Assembly (NCBI RefSeq): GCF_933509905.1
Contig: NZ_OW150024.1
Span: 1,166,001-1,230,000 of the forward strand
DNA: 64,000 nucleotides
Direction: 5' to 3'
Origin: Trichlorobacter ammonificans
GTDB taxonomy: Bacteria > Desulfobacterota > Desulfuromonadia > Geobacterales > Pseudopelobacteraceae
Positions 63,014 to 64,000 of this stretch are shown piece after piece. The translations under genes were made by a program, and so were the position numbers. The notes below the pieces were generated by a model. That model saw only the letters and a list, made by a program, of their open reading frames with translations, made no database searches and was not told the DNA's origin. How positions within the stretch are numbered: position 1 is the first letter of the stretch; each line of letters starts with the position of its first letter.

Positions 63014-64000
63014 TACCGCAATCGCCGGAAGCTGCTTCCGCTGCCACGCTGGCAGCGGGCGGACGGTGCACACGGTGTTCGCCTGCACCGTCTGCCATCT
63101 GGCCGATGGCCGGACGCTGGGAGCCCCGGACGAAGCGACCCGGCAGGCGGCCAGCTGCACTGCCTGCCATCCGGGGCGGGAGCGGATCTTCAGCCAGGCC
63201 ATGACCACCCGCCTGGCGGAACAGCGCTTTGTGGAGCGCAGCTACGCCATGGTGGATAGCGGCTTTTTCGGCAAGAACTGCGCCTCCTGCCATGTTTCCA
63301 GTTGTCGCGACTGCCACGGCACGCCGTGGGAGCTGAAAAAACCGTCCGTTGCCGACTGCCAGAACTGCCATCGCGGCTATTACACCGGCTGGGACTACAC
63401 CGGCCGTGCCCCCCGCGAGGACAACATGCGCTACCAGCGGGGGGGGGCGGAGAAAGGGGAGACCTGGCTGAAGATGCTGCCGGATGTCCATTACCAAGCC
63501 GGCATGACCTGCGGCAGTTGCCATGGTATGACCAGCCTCATGGAGGGAAAAAAATCGTCGAAAGGGTGCCGGGACTGCCATCGGCCGGACCCGACGGTGC
63601 TTGAGCACGGCATAGCGGCCCACATGGAGCGGCTGGAGTGTTACGCCTGCCACTCCGCCTGGGCGCCCCAGGAGTACGGCACCTTTTTCCTCAGGTTCCG
63701 CGACCGGTCGCAGAAAGAGGGGTTCGATCTCAAGCCCGGTCCAGATCCCGAGTACCTGCGCAGCGCCTACCTGAAAGCTCAGGATGCGCCGCCCCTGGGG
63801 ATCAACGGGGCAGGCAGGGTCAGTCCGATCAGACCCCAGTTCATCGCCTACTATACCGATATTCAGCAGGCCCGGCTCAGGGGGGGGGACAATCGGTTGC
63901 TGGTCGCCGAGTGGCGGGCCTTCTTCCCCCACACCGTACAGCGGGGGAGCGTCACCTGCGAGGGGTGCCACGACAATCCGCGCCGCTTCCTGCTGGAACC
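62961..64000 (+). CDS. Multihaem c-type cytochrome (3' end beyond window)
   Basis: Frame open from GTG 62961 to the window end, 346 codons visible. GGAAAGGA lies about 10 bases upstream; ATG 62970 is an alternative. N-terminal signal peptide (MILCIVVCCLSAVADTAIAG). Ten CxxCH sites so far: CFRCH, CTVCH, CTACH, CASCH, CRDCH, CQNCH, CGSCH, CRDCH, CYACH and CEGCH. The PHTVQRGSVTCEGCHDNPRR segment near the end resembles octahaem/OTR-type cytochromes. It overlaps the dodecahaem gene, so the two are translationally coupled and probably form one electron-transfer unit. Confidence 0.88.
   Translation, partial: MHWMILCIVVCCLSAVADTAIAGSCFRCHAGSGRTVHTVFACTVCHLADGRTLGAPDEATRQAASCTACHPGRERIFSQAMTTRLAEQRFVERSYAMVDSGFFGKNCASCHVSSCRDCHGTPWELKKPSVADCQNCHRGYYTGWDYTGRAPREDNMRYQRGGAEKGETWLKMLPDVHYQAGMTCGSCHGMTSLMEGKKSSKGCRDCHRPDPTVLEHGIAAHMERLECYACHSAWAPQEYGTFFLRFRDRSQKEGFDLKPGPDPEYLRSAYLKAQDAPPLGINGAGRVSPIRPQFIAYYTDIQQARLRGGDNRLLVAEWRAFFPHTVQRGSVTCEGCHDNPRRFLLE

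Overview
The window is GC-rich, gene-dense chromosome from a bacterium of the Geobacter group (Desulfuromonadota/Geobacterales). The evidence is the gene content: abundant multihaem c-type cytochromes, rubrerythrin and desulfoferrodoxin, a DUF3373-type porin, and the order ispE-tRNA-Gln-prs-rplY-pth-ychF and rpsF-rpsR-DUF2232-rplI, which I associate with Geobacter relatives. No insertion sequence, prophage or CRISPR array was seen. The large open frames lying antisense to real genes are GC shadows and are left out.

Layout. 1-8.8 kb: valS (3' end cut by the window), a large CHASE-type hybrid histidine kinase, a pabA-lhgO pair and a PilZ protein. 8.9-12.6 kb: ettA, a secreted MliC-cupin fusion, a nucleoside deaminase and a small EF-hand protein. 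12.7-23.8 kb: one tight run of seven genes that looks like a single undescribed system. It has a SpoIIE-type phosphatase with a periplasmic sensor, an MFS exporter, two free PaaK-like adenylate-forming enzymes, LuxE, a LuxC-PaaK fusion, and an anti-sigma-kinase-like/GNAT fusion. No luciferase genes are present. 24-33.4 kb: a CHRD protein, an RhlB-like helicase, a giant AsmA-family protein, a CorC-type protein and the rpsF-rpsR-DUF2232-rplI operon. 33.4-45.4 kb: a YajG-like lipoprotein, an aminotransferase, aguB/aguA (agmatine to putrescine), ispE, tRNA-Gln, prs, rplY, pth, ychF, oxidative-stress proteins and lptF-lptG. 45.4-57.6 kb: a BvgS-like hybrid kinase, then a LysR regulator divergent from an outer-membrane porin, a small secreted protein, a haem-binding triple rhodanese, and a PsrA/NrfD/ferredoxin molybdoenzyme complex. 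The last group is a plausible respiratory module for sulfur, selenium or similar oxyanions. 57.6-64 kb: a methyltransferase, a chemoreceptor, a YeiH-family transporter, a 29-residue membrane peptide, and two overlapping multihaem cytochrome genes (12 and at least 10 CxxCH sites), the second cut by the window end.

How the genes fit together. The 12.7-23.8 kb cluster pairs a stress-style partner-switching signal module with acid-activating and acyl-reducing enzymes plus an exporter. This suggests regulated synthesis and export of an acid-derived aldehyde, alcohol or acyl product. The 48.5-57.6 kb locus combines an outer-membrane channel, periplasmic sulfur-transfer proteins and a twin-arginine-exported molybdoenzyme with its quinol-side membrane partner. 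Several putative sigma-70 promoters, intrinsic terminators and palindromic operators were read by eye. Two genes (lptF, corC) appear to have promoters so close to the start codon that their mRNAs could be leaderless.
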